Assembly: GCA_937868725.1 (NCBI GenBank)
Contig: CALMMQ010000046.1
Coordinates: 1-64,000, forward strand
DNA from: an uncultured Pleomorphomonas sp.
Lineage (GTDB): Bacteria > Pseudomonadota > Alphaproteobacteria > Rhizobiales > Pleomorphomonadaceae
Direction of reading: 5' to 3'
DNA: 64,000 nt
In this document: positions 49,883-59,323 of the stretch, in pieces
Numbering within the stretch: position 1 is the stretch's first letter
Layout: each line of letters starts with the position of its first letter
Notes under the pieces: generated by a model
Databases searched by the model: none
Told to the model about the DNA's origin: nothing
The model's input: only the letters and a program-made list of their open reading frames with translations
Made by a program: the position numbers and the translations under genes

Positions 49883-49898
49883 TGATTCACGTGAAACA
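49883..49898. promoter_or_regulatory. parS site, one mismatch
   Basis: TGATTCACGTGAAACA differs from the perfect site at 48423 only at position 3 (A for T). It sits in the rho-mnmE gap, 1.46 kb from the first site, with mnmE between. The core TTCACGTGAA is intact, so ParB binding is likely. Confidence 0.8.
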
Positions 49899-49900
49899 CC

Positions 49901-50018
49901 CTAGAGCGGTTTCCGACCTGATGGACTCATCAGGTCGACAAGAAATCGCTCCAGATTCAATAAGTTGAGCAGCCGCTTGTCGATCATGTTGTTTCAACAT
50001 GATCGGCGGATGCTCTAG
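49901..50018. repeat. CTAGAGC-bounded palindromic element after rho
   Basis: The 118-bp element is bounded by CTAGAGC (49901-49907) and its inverse GCTCTAG (50012-50018). It contains two hairpins. GACCTGATG/CATCAGGTC (49915-49936) has a four-base loop. CGATCATGTTG/CAACATGATCG (49981-50005) has a three-base loop. It ends 7 bp from the rho stop codon. It shares its boundary sequence with the element at 15409-15478. Such CTAGAGC palindromes look like a dispersed intergenic repeat family. Confidence 0.7.
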
Positions 50019-50025
50019 ACCACCG

Positions 50026-51291
50026 TCAGGTGTTCATCGAATCGAAGAAATCGCCGTTGGTGCGGGTCTGGCGCAGCTTGTCGAGCAGGAACTCGGTGGC
50101 GTCCGTCGTCCCCATGGGATTGAGAATGCGGCGCAGCACGAAGGTCTTCTTGAGCTTGTCGGGCACCACCAGCAGGTCTTCCTTGCGGGTGCCGGACCGC
50201 TGGATGTCGATGGACGGGAACACGCGCTTGTCGGAGATCTTGCGATCGAGAATGATTTCCGAGTTGCCGGTACCCTTGAACTCTTCGAAGATCACCTCGT
50301 CCATGCGGCTGCCGGTATCGATCAGCGCTGTGGCGATGATGGTCAGCGACCCGCCCTGCTCGATGTTGCGGGCGGCACCGAAGAAGCGCTTCGGCCGCTG
50401 CAGCGCGTTGGCGTCGACACCGCCGGTCAGCACCTTGCCGGAAGACGGCACGACGGTGTTGTAGGCGCGGCCGAGGCGGGTGATCGAATCGAGCAGGATG
50501 ACGACGTCGCGGCCATGCTCGACCAGGCGCTTGGCCTTCTCGATGACCATTTCGGCCACTTGGACGTGGCGCGTCGCCGGCTCGTCGAAGGTCGAGGAGA
50601 TGACCTCGCCGCGCACCGAGCGCTGCATGTCGGTCACTTCTTCCGGACGCTCGTCGATCAGCAGGACGATGAGGTAGCACTCGGGGTGATTGGTGGTGAT
50701 CGAATGGGCGATGTTCTGCAGCAGCACCGTCTTGCCGGTACGCGGCGGCGCCACGATCAGGGCGCGCTGGCCCTTGCCGAGCGGCGCCACGATGTCGATG
50801 ACGCGGGCCGACAGGTCCTTGCCCTGCACGCCCTCGACCTCCATGCGGAAACGCTCGTCGGGATAGAGCGGCGTCAGGTTATCGAAGTGAACCTTGTGCC
50901 GCGCCTTCTCCGGGTCTTCGAAGTTGACCGTGTTGACCTTGAGCAGGGCGAAATAGCGCTCGCCTTCCTTGGGGCTGCGAATCTGGCCCTCGACAGTGTC
51001 GCCGGTGCGCAGCGAGAAGCGGCGGATCTGGGCTGGCGAGATGTAGATGTCGTCGGGGCCCGGCAGATAGTTGGCGTCGGGCGAGCGCAGGAAGCCGAAG
51101 CCGTCCTGCAGCACTTCGACGACGCCCTCGCCGATGATCTCCACTTCCTGATCGGCCAGCTGCTTGAGGATGGCGAAAAGCAATTCCTGCTTGCGCATGG
51201 TCGATGCGTTTTCGACCTCAAGATCTTCGGCGACGGCCAGAAGTTCGGTTGGCGTCTTCTTCTTGAGATCCTGGAGTTTCATCTCCGACAT
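50026..51291 (-). CDS. rho: transcription termination factor Rho
   Basis: This hexameric RNA helicase terminates transcription. The 421-residue protein has an N-terminal helix bundle ([18 protein letters not shown]), the RNA-binding cold-shock domain ([22 protein letters not shown]), Walker [14 protein letters not shown] near residue 177, [13 protein letters not shown], and the R-loop/Q-loop region. ATG 51291 is chosen because it matches the alphaproteobacterial start. A TTG at 51300 would add three residues, and a Met three codons in is also possible. It is preceded by 250 bp without a gene. Confidence 0.97.
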   Translation of the reverse strand: MSEMKLQDLKKKTPTELLAVAEDLEVENASTMRKQELLFAILKQLADQEVEIIGEGVVEVLQDGFGFLRSPDANYLPGPDDIYISPAQIRRFSLRTGDTVEGQIRSPKEGERYFALLKVNTVNFEDPEKARHKVHFDNLTPLYPDERFRMEVEGVQGKDLSARVIDIVAPLGKGQRALIVAPPRTGKTVLLQNIAHSITTNHPECYLIVLLIDERPEEVTDMQRSVRGEVISSTFDEPATRHVQVAEMVIEKAKRLVEHGRDVVILLDSITRLGRAYNTVVPSSGKVLTGGVDANALQRPKRFFGAARNIEQGGSLTIIATALIDTGSRMDEVIFEEFKGTGNSEIILDRKISDKRVFPSIDIQRSGTRKEDLLVVPDKLKKTFVLRRILNPMGTTDATEFLLDKLRQTRTNGDFFDSMNT

Positions 51292-51541
51292 GGACGGCAA
51301 TTCTCTTTGTTGGGTAACGGATGGCCGCCGGCCTGCGGCGATTGTCCGTGAAAGGTGGGGGTCAGAAGGGTCAATACGTCAGGAAACGAGAGGCAACCGC
51401 GCGGTGGGGAACCGCTGAAAGGCAGGATTCCAGGCTTGACACCCGGAGATGGTCGCACTCGCAAACACCGTGAACGCCATCGTGTATAGCCGCTTCGCCG
51501 ACGCTCGGCAAGAGACGGCCCCAACCGAACCGTTGCCGGCG

Positions 51542-51976
51542 TCAGAACGGTTTCAGCACCACCAGGATGACGATGACGATCAACAGCAGCGTTGGCGCCT
51601 CGTTCATGAAGCGGAAGAACACCGCCCGGCGCTGGTTGCGATCGGCGGCAAAGTCCTTGCGCCAGTCCTCGAGCGAGTAATGGAAGATGGTCATCAGCGT
51701 CACGAAGAAGGCTTTCACCCACAGCCAATGCACGCCGGTGAACCAGCCCCCCTCATAGCCGAGCCAGACGCCGAAGATCCAGGTGCCGTACATGGCCGGG
51801 CGCATGATGCCCCGCATCAGCCGCCGTTCCATCACCTTGAACGTTTCCGACTGCTGCGAGCCGATGGGCGCATCGCAATGATAGACGAAGAGGCGCGGCA
51901 GATAGAAGATACCAGCCATCCACGACACCAGCGACAGGATGTGCAGGATCTTGAGCCAATTGTAGAAATCGCTCAT
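51542..51976 (-). CDS. hemJ: protoporphyrinogen oxidase HemJ
   Basis: This membrane enzyme oxidises protoporphyrinogen IX to protoporphyrin IX, the form used by many alphaproteobacteria. The 144-residue protein has four membrane helices. Conserved residues include His12 ([27 protein letters not shown]) and later Arg/Lys and Trp residues ([21 protein letters not shown], then [15 protein letters not shown]). It overlaps hemE by 4 bp, so two haem steps are coupled. Confidence 0.94.
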   Translation of the reverse strand: MSDFYNWLKILHILSLVSWMAGIFYLPRLFVYHCDAPIGSQQSETFKVMERRLMRGIMRPAMYGTWIFGVWLGYEGGWFTGVHWLWVKAFFVTLMTIFHYSLEDWRKDFAADRNQRRAVFFRFMNEAPTLLLIVIVILVVLKPF

Positions 51977-53028
51977 TGCCGGCTCCGCACCCGCTCGATC
52001 ATCCGGCTGACGTTGGCCACGTCGCCGTCCGGTGTGATGCCGTGACCGAGATTGAAGATCAGCCGCCCCTGACCGAGCCGGTCGAGAATGCGGTCGATGG
52101 CGGCGTCAAGACCGTCACCGCCGGTAACCAGCCGCAGCGGATCGAGATTGCCCTGCACGGCGGCGAGCGGCTGCACTTCGGCGGCGACATGATCGAGCGA
52201 GGCCTGCCAATCGACGCCGACAGCGTCGACACCGGTTTCGCGCACAAAGCGTGCAAGATGGCCACCGGCGCCCTTGGGAAAGCCGATGATCCTCGCGCCC
52301 GGCACTCGCGCCCGCACGGCCATGACGATGCGCCGCGTCGGCGCTACGACGAAATCGGTGAAATCGGCATCGTCAAGCGATCCGGCCCAGGTATCGAACA
52401 GTTGCACCGCGTCGGCGCCGGCTTCAAGCTGTGCCACCAGATGGTGGATGGTCGCCTCGACAAGAACGTCGATCAGCCGCTCGAACTCGTCGCGGCGGCG
52501 CTGTGCCGCCTGACGGGCTGGCAGCTGGTCGCTGGTGCCGCCACCGGCGATCATGTAGGTGGCAAGCGTCCAGGGTGCGCCGGCAAACCCCAGCAGCGTC
52601 GTTTCCGCCGGAAGCGCTGCCCGGATGGCCGTCACCGTCTCGTAGACCGGCGCCAGCCTGCCAACGAGCGTCGTCGGATCAAGTGCGGCGAGACGGTCGA
52701 GTGGCGTCAACTCAAGGCGTGGCCCCTCGCCTTCGACGAACGACACTTTCTGGCCGAGGCCGTCGGGCACGACGAGAATGTCGGAAAACAGGATGGCCGC
52801 ATCGAAGCCGAAGCGCCGGATCGGCTGCAACGTCACTTCCGTGGCCAGTTCCGGATTGTAGCAGAGCTCGAGGAAGCTGCCGGCCTTGGCCCGGACCTGA
52901 CGGTATTCCGGCAGATAGCGACCGGCCTGACGCATCATCCAGATCGGTGGTGGCCATAGCCGTTCGCCCGACAGGACGCGCAGCAGCTTGCGATCCGGCT
53001 CCTTGACGCTGCCTTGACGGGTATCCAC
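51973..53028 (-). CDS. hemE: uroporphyrinogen decarboxylase
   Basis: This enzyme decarboxylates uroporphyrinogen III to coproporphyrinogen III in haem synthesis. The 351-residue protein has [17 protein letters not shown], the substrate-binding Arg motif, [16 protein letters not shown] with the catalytic Asp, [24 protein letters not shown] and [11 protein letters not shown]. It starts with GTG at 53028. Its promoter must lie in the predicted origin, as known for Caulobacter hemE. Its divergent partner across that gap is ppsR. Confidence 0.97.
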   Translation of the reverse strand: MDTRQGSVKEPDRKLLRVLSGERLWPPPIWMMRQAGRYLPEYRQVRAKAGSFLELCYNPELATEVTLQPIRRFGFDAAILFSDILVVPDGLGQKVSFVEGEGPRLELTPLDRLAALDPTTLVGRLAPVYETVTAIRAALPAETTLLGFAGAPWTLATYMIAGGGTSDQLPARQAAQRRRDEFERLIDVLVEATIHHLVAQLEAGADAVQLFDTWAGSLDDADFTDFVVAPTRRIVMAVRARVPGARIIGFPKGAGGHLARFVRETGVDAVGVDWQASLDHVAAEVQPLAAVQGNLDPLRLVTGGDGLDAAIDRILDRLGQGRLIFNLGHGITPDGDVANVSRMIERVRSRQ

Positions 53029-53170
53029 GACGCCACTCCAATCTAGAAGAGTCTATTAGATTTGAATCTTCTTTTTCTATTAGGGCCTGAATAGCAGGGA
53101 TCCTCGTGCCTTCACAATCGGTCCGCAGCCGTTGATGACCATAGGCGCCGGTCATCGCCGTTTGAAATCG

Positions 53171-53185
53171 TTAATGAATGGTTAT
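53171..53185. promoter_or_regulatory. CtrA-like site 1
   Basis: TTAA-N7-TTAT matches the CtrA consensus TTAA-N7-TTAA at seven of eight positions. Its last base is the first base of a reverse-strand DnaA box (53185-53193), so the two proteins could compete. Confidence 0.6.
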
Positions 53186-53193
53186 GTGGAAAA
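53185..53193 (-). promoter_or_regulatory. DnaA box in predicted origin
   Basis: The reverse-strand 9-mer TTTTCCACA fits TTNTCCACA. It abuts CtrA-like site 1. Confidence 0.65.
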
Positions 53194-53222
53194 GTCTGAT
53201 TTAACCGACGACTCCGCAATTC

Positions 53223-53237
53223 CTAACGAACCGTTAA
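53223..53237. promoter_or_regulatory. CtrA-like site 2
   Basis: CTAA-N7-TTAA matches the CtrA consensus at seven of eight positions. It lies one base before a DnaA-box-like sequence (53238-53246, reverse strand, one mismatch to TTATCCACA). Confidence 0.6.
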
Positions 53238-53257
53238 TGTGGATGACGCCACAATTG

Positions 53258-53272
53258 CTAATGAAGAGTTAA
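53258..53272. promoter_or_regulatory. CtrA-like site 3
   Basis: CTAA-N7-TTAA again matches at seven of eight positions. The three sites lie within 102 bp, far denser than expected in this GC-rich sequence. Confidence 0.6.
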
Positions 53273-53394
53273 TGACAAGTCGCCGCCGTCAACAGCACCC
53301 ACAGCTCGGGCCAAATCCGTCCTCGCCGATCGGACCTGTTGACGACGGACAGGGTTTTCCCGCCCCGATCCGGGACAGCCGTCGTCGCCGGCAG

Positions 53395-53423
53395 TTGTCC
53401 ACGCTTTTCCACCCTTCTCCACA
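53395..53423 (+). promoter_or_regulatory. three DnaA-box-like 9-mers in tandem
   Basis: TTGTCCACG (53395), TTTTCCACC (53405) and TTCTCCACA (53415) follow one another at exact 10-bp steps on the plus strand. The last fits TTNTCCACA, and the other two differ at the final base. The regular helical phasing suggests a DnaA array. Confidence 0.65.
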
Positions 53424-53518
53424 GCCCAGGCCCGATGGCGCCGCGTGGCGATAGGCTCTCGCCAACCGCCAGCCGGCGTGCCAGTATTGCCCCTTCCTCC
53501 AGCCAGCGTGACCAAGCC

Positions 53519-54379
53519 ATGAAACGAGGGCAGATCTATTTCCACATCCATCTCGTTTCCGACTCGACCGGCGAGACGCTGTTGACGGTCGGGCGAGCGG
53601 CGGCGGCCCAATATGATGCCATCGTGCCCATCGAGCACGTCTACCCGCTGGTCCGCTCCATGCGCCACGTCGAACGGGTCATCGCCGACATCGTCGCCGC
53701 ACCCGGCATCGTGCTCTACACCCTGGTGCAGAAGGAACTGTCCGAAAAGCTCGAGGGCGCCTGCCAGCAGGCCTCCATTCCCTTCGTCAACGTGCTCGAC
53801 CCGGTGGTCGGCGTGTTCCGGTCGTTCCTCAACCTGCCGGCTACCGGCAAGATCGGCGCTCAGCACCAGCTCGACGCCGATTATTTCCGTCGCATCGACG
53901 CCCTCAACTTCACCCTCACCCACGACGACGGCCTGCTGCCCGACGACATCGAGGAAACCGACGTCGTGCTGATCGGCATCAGCCGCACCTCCAAGACGCC
54001 GACCTCGATCTATCTCGCCAACCGCGGCGTGCGCACCGTCAATCTGCCGCTGGTGCCGACCATCCCCGTGCCACCGCGCGTCATCGCCGCCAAGCGGCCG
54101 CTGGTCGTCTGCCTCATCGCCACTGCCGAGCGCATCATGCACGTGCGCCAGAACCGCTTGCTGGCCCTCGACGAGCAGAACCCGCGCACGTCCGCCTACG
54201 TCGACAAGGCGGCCATCGCCCAGGAAATTCTCTATTCCAAGCGCCTGTGTCAGGAACATGGCTGGCCGATGATCGACGTCACGCGCCGCTCCATCGAGGA
54301 AACGGCCGCCGCCATCCTGGCGCTTTGGGACCAGCATCGCTATGGCAAGGTGCTCGATCACTACGTCGACGGACCCTGA
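53519..54379 (+). CDS. ppsR: pyruvate, water dikinase/PPDK regulatory protein (PSRP/PPSR family)
   Basis: This bifunctional serine/threonine kinase and phosphorylase of the DUF299 family regulates PEP synthase or pyruvate phosphate dikinase. The 286-residue protein has HLVSDSTGETL at the N-terminus, the P-loop-like GISRTSKTPTSIYLAN at 153-168, and NRLLALDE. The ATG at 53519 gives the family start. It is the homologue of the gene that flanks the Caulobacter origin. maf follows after one base. Which dikinase it controls cannot be told here. Confidence 0.93.
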   Translation: MKRGQIYFHIHLVSDSTGETLLTVGRAAAAQYDAIVPIEHVYPLVRSMRHVERVIADIVAAPGIVLYTLVQKELSEKLEGACQQASIPFVNVLDPVVGVFRSFLNLPATGKIGAQHQLDADYFRRIDALNFTLTHDDGLLPDDIEETDVVLIGISRTSKTPTSIYLANRGVRTVNLPLVPTIPVPPRVIAAKRPLVVCLIATAERIMHVRQNRLLALDEQNPRTSAYVDKAAIAQEILYSKRLCQEHGWPMIDVTRRSIEETAAAILALWDQHRYGKVLDHYVDGP

Positions 54380-54380
54380 C

Positions 54381-54974
54381 ATGACCCTGATTCTTGCTTC
54401 CGGCAGCCCGACGCGCGCCGCCATGTTGACGCAGGCCGGCCTGATCTTCGAACGGGTATCGCCCGACGTCGATGAACGGGCGGTCGAGGAGACCATTGCC
54501 GACAGCGGCATCGACGCCGCCGACGTCGCCCAGATTCTGGCCGACGTCAAGGCCAGCGAGGTTTCGGCCCGCCACCCCACGGCGCTGGTCATCGGCGCCG
54601 ACCAGACGCTGGCCCTCGACGGCGAGCGTTTTCACAAGCCCGCCGATCTTGCCGAGGCGAGGCGCCAGCTGACGCGCCTTTCCGGCCACACGCATCATTT
54701 GCACGCGGCCCTGTCGGTGGTGCGCGGCGGCGACATCCTGTTTCGCCACGTCGCCACGGCGGCCATGACGATGCGGCCGTTGTCGCCGGCCTTCATCGGC
54801 CAGTATCTGGCCATCGTCGGCGACCAGGCGCTCGGCAGCGTCGGCTGTTATCAGATCGAGAGCTTTGGCATCCGCCTGTTCGAGGCCATCGACGGTGATC
54901 ACTTCACCATTCTTGGCCTGCCGCTGCTGCCCCTGTTGGGGTTCCTGCGGGCCGAGGGAGAAATCGACGCATGA
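54381..54974 (+). CDS. maf: Maf-like nucleotide pyrophosphatase
   Basis: This is a nucleoside triphosphate pyrophosphatase of the Maf/YceF family, which removes non-canonical nucleotides. The 197-residue protein has ILASGSPTRAAMLTQAGL at the N-terminus, the conserved VIGADQTLALDGERFHKP with the catalytic Asp, and IDGDHFTILGLPLLPLLGFLR at the end. It starts one base after ppsR and overlaps aroE by 4 bp. The length is typical. Confidence 0.94.
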   Translation: MTLILASGSPTRAAMLTQAGLIFERVSPDVDERAVEETIADSGIDAADVAQILADVKASEVSARHPTALVIGADQTLALDGERFHKPADLAEARRQLTRLSGHTHHLHAALSVVRGGDILFRHVATAAMTMRPLSPAFIGQYLAIVGDQALGSVGCYQIESFGIRLFEAIDGDHFTILGLPLLPLLGFLRAEGEIDA

Positions 54975-55789
54975 AGACCGCCGCAATCATGGGCTGGCCG
55001 GTCGGCCATTCGCGTTCGCCGCTCATCCACGGCTACTGGCTGCGGCATTACGGCATCGACGGCGCTTACGAACGCCGCGAGGTCAGCCCGGAAGTCGCGC
55101 CGCGCTTCTTCGCCGACTTCAAGGCGTCCGGTCTCGTCGGCGGCAACGTCACGCTGCCGCACAAGGAATTGGCCGCCACCAGCGCCGACCATCGCGAGCC
55201 GATCGTTGAGCGGGTCGGCGCCGCCAACACGCTGTGGCTCGAGGATGGCCGGCTGATGGCCACCAACACCGACGTGCCCGGCTTTCTCGCCAACCTCGAC
55301 GATCGCGCCCCCGGCTGGGACGCCCGCACCGGCACGGCCATCGTGCTTGGCGCCGGCGGTGCTGCCCGGGCCGTCGTTGATGCGCTGGTCGGACGCGGTT
55401 TCGACGTGGCGCTGTGCAATCGCAGTCTCGATCGCGCCGAGGCGCTGGCCGCTCGCTACCCGAAGGCCGTCAAACCCTGGCTTATTTCGGAAGCGAATCG
55501 ATTTGCCGCGGCGGCACCGATTGTCGTCAACACCACCTCGCTCGGCATGAAGGGCGTTGGCAGCATCGATTTCGCCTTCGATCGTCTCGGTGCCGAATCG
55601 GTGGTCGCCGACATCGTCTATGTGCCGCTCGAGACGGCCTTTCTCGCTGAGGGGCGCCGTCGCGGCCTGCGCACCGTCGACGGTCTCGGCATGCTGCTGC
55701 ACCAGGCAGTCGAGGGGTTCGAGCGCTGGTTCGGCCTCCGCCCGGCCGTTACCGCCGAACTCCGCGCCCTCGTGGAGGTCGACCTGTGA
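54971..55789 (+). CDS. aroE: shikimate dehydrogenase
   Basis: This NADPH-dependent enzyme reduces 3-dehydroshikimate to shikimate. The 272-residue protein has MGWPVGHSRSPLIHGYWL for substrate binding, catalytic Lys65 in GGNVTLPHKE, Asp101 in ATNTDVPGF, the nucleotide loop VLGAGGAARAVVDAL, and the C-terminal GLGMLLHQAVEGFERWFG. It overlaps maf and coaE by 4 bp each, in a tightly coupled run. Confidence 0.97.
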   Translation: MKTAAIMGWPVGHSRSPLIHGYWLRHYGIDGAYERREVSPEVAPRFFADFKASGLVGGNVTLPHKELAATSADHREPIVERVGAANTLWLEDGRLMATNTDVPGFLANLDDRAPGWDARTGTAIVLGAGGAARAVVDALVGRGFDVALCNRSLDRAEALAARYPKAVKPWLISEANRFAAAAPIVVNTTSLGMKGVGSIDFAFDRLGAESVVADIVYVPLETAFLAEGRRRGLRTVDGLGMLLHQAVEGFERWFGLRPAVTAELRALVEVDL

Positions 55790-56388
55790 TCACCATCGGT
55801 CTTACCGGTTCGATCGGCATGGGCAAGACGACGGTGTCGCGCCTGTTCGGTCGTCGCGGCATTCCGGTGTTCGACGCCGACGCCACCGTTCACCGCCTCT
55901 ACGCCGGTCCGCTGGCAGCGGCGGTCGAAGCAGCCTTCCCCGGCACGGTGGCCGACGGCGCCGTCGATCGGCGCCAGCTGGCCGCCGCCGTCGTCGGCAA
56001 GCCCGACGACCTCAAGCGGCTCGAGGCCATCGTCCATCCGGCCGTACGCGCCGCCGAAGTGGCCTTCCTGGCCGAAGCGCGGGCCAGCGGCGCGGCCGTC
56101 GCCGTCCTCGACCTCCCCCTCCTCTACGAGACCGGCCGCCAGCACGACGTCGACGTCGTTGTCGTCGTGTCGGCGCCCGCCGCTATCCAGCGCCAGCGCG
56201 TGCTCGATCGTCCAGGCATGACCGAGGAGAAGTACGCCGCCATCGGCGCCAGCCAGTGGCCGGACGCCGACAAGCGGGCGCAGGCCGACTTCGTCATCGA
56301 CACGTCCGGCGCCATCGAGGTCACCGACGCCGCGGTCGCCGACGTGCTCGCCCGGCTTTCACGGGGAAAACACGGCAATCAAGGTTGA
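55786..56388 (+). CDS. coaE: dephospho-CoA kinase
   Basis: This enzyme phosphorylates the ribose of dephospho-CoA, the last step of CoA synthesis. The 200-residue protein has the P-loop GLTGSIGMGKTTVSRLF at residues 5-21. It also has FDADATVHRLY, VLDLPLLYETG, and the lid Arg residues in IQRQRVLDRPGMTEEKYAAI. It overlaps aroE by 4 bp and is 31 bp before dnaQ. Confidence 0.96.
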   Translation: MITIGLTGSIGMGKTTVSRLFGRRGIPVFDADATVHRLYAGPLAAAVEAAFPGTVADGAVDRRQLAAAVVGKPDDLKRLEAIVHPAVRAAEVAFLAEARASGAAVAVLDLPLLYETGRQHDVDVVVVVSAPAAIQRQRVLDRPGMTEEKYAAIGASQWPDADKRAQADFVIDTSGAIEVTDAAVADVLARLSRGKHGNQG

Positions 56389-56419
56389 TCGTCAGCGGCT
56401 GGACTGCCAGATTCGGGCC

Positions 56420-57133
56420 ATGCGCGAGATCGTCTTCGATACCGAAACCACTGGCCTTGATCCCAAGACGGGCGACCGTCTGGTGGAAATCGGCTGCGTC
56501 GAGATCCTCAACCGGTTTCCCACCGGCAAGAGCTATCACGTCTACCTCAACCCGCAGCGGTCGATGCCGCGCGAGGCTTTCGACGTCCACGGTCTGTCGG
56601 AAGAGTTCCTGGCCGACAAGCCGTTGTTCGACGACGTCGCCGATGCCTTCCTCGCCTTTGTCGGCGACGCCGTGCTGGTGGCCCACAACGCCTCGTTCGA
56701 CATGGGCTTCATCAATTTCGAGCTGAAGCGCAGCGGCCGGCCGTCGATCGGCAACGAACGCGTCATCGACACGCTGGTGCTGGCCCGACGCAAGTTCCCC
56801 GGCGCCGCTGCCAGCCTCGACGCCTTGTGCAGTCGGTTCGGTATCGACCGGTCGCGGCGCGTCAAGCACGGCGCCCTGCTCGACGCCGAACTGCTGGCCG
56901 AAGTCTATCTCGAGCTCAACGGCGGTCGCCAGGCCGATCTCGGGCTGGCCGTTGCGGCCGAGGCGGTCGAGGTCGACGCCGCCGGCGAGCCCGTCGTGGT
57001 GCGCCAGCGCCCGCACGCCCTCGCCCCGCGTCTCAACGCTGCTGAACTGGCCGCCCACACCGCCTTCTGCGCTGCCATCGGCGACAAGGCCATCTGGGCC
57101 AAGTACCGCGACGACAGCGTCGCCGACGCTTGA
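56420..57133 (+). CDS. dnaQ: DNA polymerase III epsilon subunit (proofreading exonuclease)
   Basis: This 3'-5' exonuclease is the proofreader of the replicative polymerase. The 237-residue protein has Exo I FDTETTGLD (Asp7, Glu9), Exo II AHNASFDMGFINFEL, and Exo III-epsilon VKHGALLDAELLAEVYLEL with the His-x4-Asp pair. The C-terminus carries a region that would bind the alpha subunit. The usual downstream partner secB is absent here. Confidence 0.96.
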   Translation: MREIVFDTETTGLDPKTGDRLVEIGCVEILNRFPTGKSYHVYLNPQRSMPREAFDVHGLSEEFLADKPLFDDVADAFLAFVGDAVLVAHNASFDMGFINFELKRSGRPSIGNERVIDTLVLARRKFPGAAASLDALCSRFGIDRSRRVKHGALLDAELLAEVYLELNGGRQADLGLAVAAEAVEVDAAGEPVVVRQRPHALAPRLNAAELAAHTAFCAAIGDKAIWAKYRDDSVADA

Positions 57134-57226
57134 CTACGCGATGGCACCGGGTTTTCTGAGCCGGCAAATCGTGGCATAGCCCCCGGACGAGTTTCACCGC
57201 AGCGTCACCGGCCAAGAGGATGGGAC

Positions 57227-57700
57227 GTGGCCAAGACCAAGAAGAAGAAATTCCGGCAGGTCGCCGCCCTGCCCTATCGTCTGAACGGCGCCGGCTATGA
57301 GGTGGTGCTGGTGACGACGCGCGTCTCGGGCCGTTGGATCCTGCCCAAGGGCTGGCCGATCAAGGGTCAGCGCGACAACGAGGCGGCGGCCACCGAAGCC
57401 TTCGAGGAAGCCGGTCTGGTCGGCCGGTCGCGCCGCACCGCTCTCGGTCGCTTCACTTACGCCAAGAAGTTCGAACGCCGCACCGAGAAGGTGGTGGTCG
57501 ACGTCTACCCGCTGGAAATCGTCGAGCAACGACGGCAATGGCGGGAAAAGGACGAGCGCGAGGTCAAGGCTTTCAGCCCGATCGAGGCGGCGGCCAAGGT
57601 CGCCGAACCGGCGATCGCCAACCTGATTCTCAATTTCTTCGCGTCATTGGAAAAAGCGGACAGAACCATCGCCGTGTCCGCCGAAGCCACTCTGGCCTGA
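57227..57700 (+). CDS. NUDIX hydrolase with altered NUDIX box
   Basis: The 157-residue protein is of the small bacterial NUDIX type related to diphosphoinositol/diadenosine polyphosphate hydrolases (WILPKGWPIKG). The box reads from GWPIKGQRDN to EAGL. Against GX5EX7REUXEEXGU, the first Glu is Gln and the Arg before the catalytic Glu is Thr (ATEAFEEAGL). The three metal-binding glutamates of the helix remain. It starts with GTG after GAGG. The substrate is unknown. A Lys-rich N-terminus (KTKKKKFR) precedes the domain. Confidence 0.85.
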   Translation: MAKTKKKKFRQVAALPYRLNGAGYEVVLVTTRVSGRWILPKGWPIKGQRDNEAAATEAFEEAGLVGRSRRTALGRFTYAKKFERRTEKVVVDVYPLEIVEQRRQWREKDEREVKAFSPIEAAAKVAEPAIANLILNFFASLEKADRTIAVSAEATLA

Positions 57701-57703
57701 AAG

Positions 57704-57741
57704 CAAAACGGCGCCGGAGCGGGGAAAGCCGCGCCGGCGCC
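57704..57741 (-). terminator. intrinsic terminator of cysK, also facing the NUDIX gene
   Basis: GGCGCCGG (57710-57717) pairs with CCGGCGCC (57734-57741). On the minus strand it is followed by GTTTTGC. It lies 12 bp after the cysK stop and between two convergent genes. Confidence 0.75.
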
Positions 57742-57752
57742 AGCGCCAATGA

Positions 57753-58718
<966 letters not shown>

Positions 58719-58876
58719 GGACTTCGATCCCTCTCGAAAAATCCGGCATCTGCCGGTCAATTCATGGGACAAGCCTACTCCGCCGGTCAGCGGGCCGCCA
58801 GCCATGACCGGCTCATCACTTCCGGTCATTTAGAAAATAATACCAAACAGGCAGAGGTCCTAGAATGAAATTCCGG

Positions 58877-59323
58877 TCAGCTGCGCCCGGTCGAGCCGAA
58901 ACCGCCGGCGCCGCGCGCCGTGGCCGGCAGTTCCGTCACCTCGATGAGCGTCGCCCGCGTCACCGGCGCCACCACCATCTGGGCGATGCGCTCGCCGCGC
59001 CGGATGGTGAAGGGCTCGTTGGAGAGGTTGACCAGGATCACCTTGACCTCGCCGCGATAGTCGGCGTCGACGGTGCCCGGTGCGTTGACGACGCCGATGC
59101 CGTGCTTGGCGGCGAGGCCCGAGCGCGGCCGGATCTGTGCCTCGAAGCCGTCGGGCAGGGCGATGGCGAGGCCGGTCGGGATGAGGGCGCGATCGAGCGG
59201 GCCGAGCGTCACCGGCGCGTCGATGGCGGCCATGAGGTCGAGGCCGGCGGCGCTGGCCGTCTGGTAGGCGGGCAGCGGCAGATCGGCGCCATGGGCGAGG
59301 CGGAGGACGGCGACTTCGGTCAC
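58877..59323 (-). CDS. dut: dUTP diphosphatase
   Basis: This trimeric enzyme hydrolyses dUTP to dUMP, preventing uracil in DNA. The 148-residue protein has motif 1 ([11 protein letters not shown]), motif 3 ([29 protein letters not shown]) and the C-terminal P-loop-like motif 5 ([12 protein letters not shown]). It overlaps coaBC by 4 bp, an order common in this group. Confidence 0.97.
   Translation of the reverse strand: MTEVAVLRLAHGADLPLPAYQTASAAGLDLMAAIDAPVTLGPLDRALIPTGLAIALPDGFEAQIRPRSGLAAKHGIGVVNAPGTVDADYRGEVKVILVNLSNEPFTIRRGERIAQMVVAPVTRATLIEVTELPATARGAGGFGSTGRS

Larger units (their letters stand above)
53029..53518. other. predicted chromosomal replication origin (oriC)
   Basis: The 490-bp gap between divergent hemE and ppsR has no gene. 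It holds an AT-rich stretch (53041-53081), three TTAA-N7-TTAA-like CtrA sites (53171, 53223, 53258) and several DnaA-box-like 9-mers. On the reverse strand these are TTTTCCACA (53185-53193) and a one-mismatch TCATCCACA (53238-53246). On the forward strand they are TTGTCCACG (53395-53403), TTTTCCACC (53405-53413) and TTCTCCACA (53415-53423). The Caulobacter origin lies between the same two gene homologues. parAB and parS lie within 10 kb. Replication activity is inferred. Confidence 0.85.
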
